Below, piece by piece: positions 61,725 through 64,000 of a DNA stretch of 64,000 nucleotides. The first letter of the stretch is position 1. Each line of letters begins with the position of its first letter. The notes under the pieces were generated by a model that was not told where the DNA came from, did not search any database, and worked only from the letters and a program-made list of their open reading frames with translations. Source of the stretch: Pyrus communis (taxonomy: Eukaryota; Streptophyta; Magnoliopsida; Rosales; Rosaceae); assembly GCF_963583255.1 (NCBI RefSeq), contig NC_084804.1, positions 32,962,953 to 33,026,952 on the forward strand, read 5' to 3'. The position numbers and the translations under genes were made by a program.

Positions 61725-62748
61725 GGGGGCGTTTGTTTCACCTTCTTAAGTGGGATTGGACTGGCTAGGATTATTGTCCCATGTTTGGTAAGCTTGGGGA
61801 CTAACTTAAATGAGACTAGCTCGGACTCGTGTGGACTATCTCCCTCACTAGGTCGTCTTAGTGAAACCCCCCGAAAACCACGGGACTGCTAAGACCTGCT
61901 TCGTCTCCTTTGTGTAGCTTGGCGTCCTCCCTTTGCGAAGACTTTGCTTCGTCTGCGTTGCGCCCTCTCTCCAACGAGATCACAGCACCACACCAAGACG
62001 GGTACGCCGCGCAGGTGGAGACGTTTCCGACGGACTCGCAGGTCAAGAGCAAGCTCTGCCAGGTTATTCTGGTGGTGCAGAGGGCGCAGGGCGATCCATT
62101 TTTGAGAGACTAGTTGCAGACGGAGGCACCCAGCAGGACTCGGAGGCGTTGGGTGGGGGGAGGAAGTTGCCGGTGCGGCGGAGGTACTCGAGGTCGACGA
62201 GACGAAGGCCCTGGATGAAGTACTGGCATCTGGTGTTGAGATCGTAACGGCGGCGGTTATGGGAGACCATTCCCTCATCTCAAATCCGAGAGAACTACGA
62301 CAATATTCTCGGCGGCCCAACCAAATTGCAGCTGCATAGAGCTCCAACAATGACTTTTGTGCTGCAAACCTTTGAGGAAGGTCCCGCTCTTGCCGTCGTC
62401 CGATTCCTCTGATATGTAATTGTAGGAAGTTGGTTTTGATTTGATCTCAAAGTATGGAACTGGGTTTCGAAGAAGAGGAAGAGCTTTCAGAAAAAAGAAT
62501 TGGGTTTCAAAGAAGATGAAGAGCTTTCAGAAAAAAGAAGGAAAAAAATGAGAGAAGTAAGAATAAAATATTAAAAGAGATATAGATAAATTAATATAAT
62601 ATTAGAATTTATTAATTATCCTACTTCTTAGTCCGACACTGCACCAAACGCTTCACTAAGTTAGTCTAGCTTAGTCTAGTCTAAGCCAATCCAACTTAGT
62701 CCCTGCAGCTAGTCCAGTCCGAGACAGTCCGGTGCAACAAACGCACCC
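61725..62748. mobile_element. PIF/Harbinger-like TIR element carrying GC-rich unknown sequence
   Basis: Ends GGGGGCGTTTGTTTCACC and, in reverse complement, GGGTGCGTTTGTTGCACC, flanked by TAA (61722-61724, 62749-62751). Subterminal ggactagctgcagggacta / ggactaacttaa units resemble each other. Its GC-rich core (61860-62400) has overlapping frames on both strands, none recognised; it may be a captured gene piece. No transposase. Confidence 0.7.
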
Positions 62749-62751
62749 TAA

Positions 62752-63275
62752 ATTTCTTACCCAAACCCAGAATAAGCCAGAGTCATTTGAAACTCTTGTT
62801 CAAAGCAACCTATAGCCACATGACACCTGTAATATTCACTTATCAAAATTACGATCGTTTCCCTCTTCGTGTTGGAAAGCGGGAAACTCGTTCCATTTGA
62901 ATTCAAAACAGCAGAAAAAGCAAAAACCGGAATTCAAACCGATTCCTTTTTATCTAATTCGGAAAATGAAAACGTCGACATCCAAAAGGCGAATTCAATT
63001 TTCTCGACAACCAAAACACGCAGACACCTTTTAAATCCTCCGTCTTTGATTGATTGATTACATTTATCTCGCGCTTTCTTTCTTTCTTTCATTCTTTTCC
63101 TCCGAAACCTTCTGACTTTTCTGGGAGGCCAATTTCGCATTGGCAAAGAAGAATAGGTACCAGTAATTGTTCCTAATTGTTATTCCATATATTAATTTTC
63201 TGCTTTCTATGATGTGGGTTTCAATTTGTTTTTCCAATTTTGAATCCTGAATTATGAATGCGTGATTAGAGAGAG
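62752..63275 (+). promoter_or_regulatory. Promoter and leader region of the SAP-like gene
   Basis: 523 bases between the PIF-like element and the start codon. A TC-rich stretch at 63062-63105 (tttctttctttctttcattc) is typical of plant core promoters or leaders. No TATA box can be assigned with confidence. The PIF-like element end lies only about 300 bases upstream of this tract. Confidence 0.35.
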
Positions 63276-64000
63276 ATGGATTTCCATGCGATGAAGAGGA
63301 AGCAACTTCAATCACTTTGTAAACAGCACGGGATTCCTGCAAATTTGAAGAACACTGAAATGGCCAGTAGGCTCACTTTGCTTCTCAAGGTAATCCCGTC
63401 TTAAAGAGAAAAATTTCATCTTTATTATATCCATATTGTATGTTTTCATCTTTCTGATTATTTTCTTTAGTCTTGTTTTCTGTTTGGATGCCGAGAAAAT
63501 TATTGAGAGGAAAATTCTGGGCTTCATGTTATATTTTCAAGAAGCGCTCAACTCAATTGGGGAAAATGCATGTGTGTGTAGGGGTGGTTTATTGGGTTTG
63601 AAGTTATGAATATAATTTTTCAATTTGTTATTTGGAGGTGATGTCTCTCCTTTTTATGTACTTTATGATGTGGTTTTTTGTTTAATTCGGTAACATTTTT
63701 CATTTTTCAATTTTTTTTTGTTTGTTTGTATAAACAGGAAGATGAAGAACCCATTGAGCCAGTCTGTAAAGATATAGAAGAAAATGAAGGGGAAATTGAT
63801 TCTGACCTTAGGACAAAGAAGGTGAAGACAGTGACCTTCAGTCCAGAAAATGAAACTTTTTACTTCGTGGGTACGGATAAAGACTCGGATTCGGATTGCA
63901 ATTACAATCCAAAGAAGAAACAGCCGCGAAAGAGGAAGACAATGTCTGTCAAGCAGGTGTCAGAGAAGAATAAGCATGTTGAGGTTTTCGAAGATTCTGA
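63276..64000 (+). CDS. SAP-like nuclear protein, first two exons (partial)
   Basis: ATG 63276, exon 1 63276-63389 (38 codons), intron with GTAATC...TAAACAG, exon 2 from 63738 beyond the window end. Exon 1 reads MDFHAMKRKQLQSLCKQHGI then PANLKNTEMASRLTLLLK, a two-helix SAP-like DNA/RNA-binding motif. Exon 2 is acidic (EDEEPIEPVCKDIEENEGE), has KKVKTVTFSPENETFYFV, then a basic run NPKKKQPRKRK that looks like a nuclear localisation signal. I recall plant proteins beginning this way but with no firm function. The gene continues past 64000. Confidence 0.75.

Overview
The window looks like dicot nuclear DNA, most likely from a woody Rosaceae species such as apple or pear. The genes are intron-split and AT-rich, one carries a typical plant tRNA-Asn next to it, and the repeats include tRNA-derived SINEs and LTR families that I associate, from memory only, with Malus and Pyrus. 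No search was run, so the genus is an inference.

Host genes, left to right: the last three exons of a COV-like (DUF502) membrane protein (+, 1448-3694, 5' part outside the window); tRNA-Asn(GTT) (+, 4550-4623); a complete six-exon COG0212 / 5-formyltetrahydrofolate cyclo-ligase-like gene (-, 5453-7992); a broken citrate-binding-protein-like gene (+, 18249-19269, two frameshifts); a complete four-exon NAC gene of the NAC082/NAC103 type with a 36-codon upstream ORF (-, 27708-29891, uORF 30009-30119); an intronless cis-prenyltransferase / dehydrodolichyl diphosphate synthase (+, 36150-37022) preceded by a 1.05 kb tandem duplication of its leader/promoter region; a bacterial-type (mitochondrial) ribosomal protein L6 gene (-, 38629-38937); and the first exons of an unrecognised SAP-like nuclear protein (+, from 63276, cut by the window end). 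These genes are unrelated in function and each has its own promoter.

The space between them is mostly transposable elements, many with boundaries that can be read to the base: a MULE-type TIR element (8821-12652) carrying a pol-less Copia-like element (9147-11607); a 3.75 kb fold-back gypsy-like element (12788-16542); a MuDR-type MULE with a decayed transposase (19424-24240, 9-bp target duplication); a TRIM (32345-33067) containing a Tourist-like MITE; a nested pile at about 41.5-57.4 kb in which gypsy-like LTR sequence holds a 2.6 kb LTR element (42061-44684) and an L1-type LINE (46208-57296), and the LINE holds a PIF/Harbinger transposon (48760-53134); and a MULE-like element (59554-61719) directly abutting a PIF/Harbinger-like element (61725-62748).

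Exon borders were worked out by hand from reading frame, GT-AG sites and remembered family sequence. No transcript or database evidence was available.
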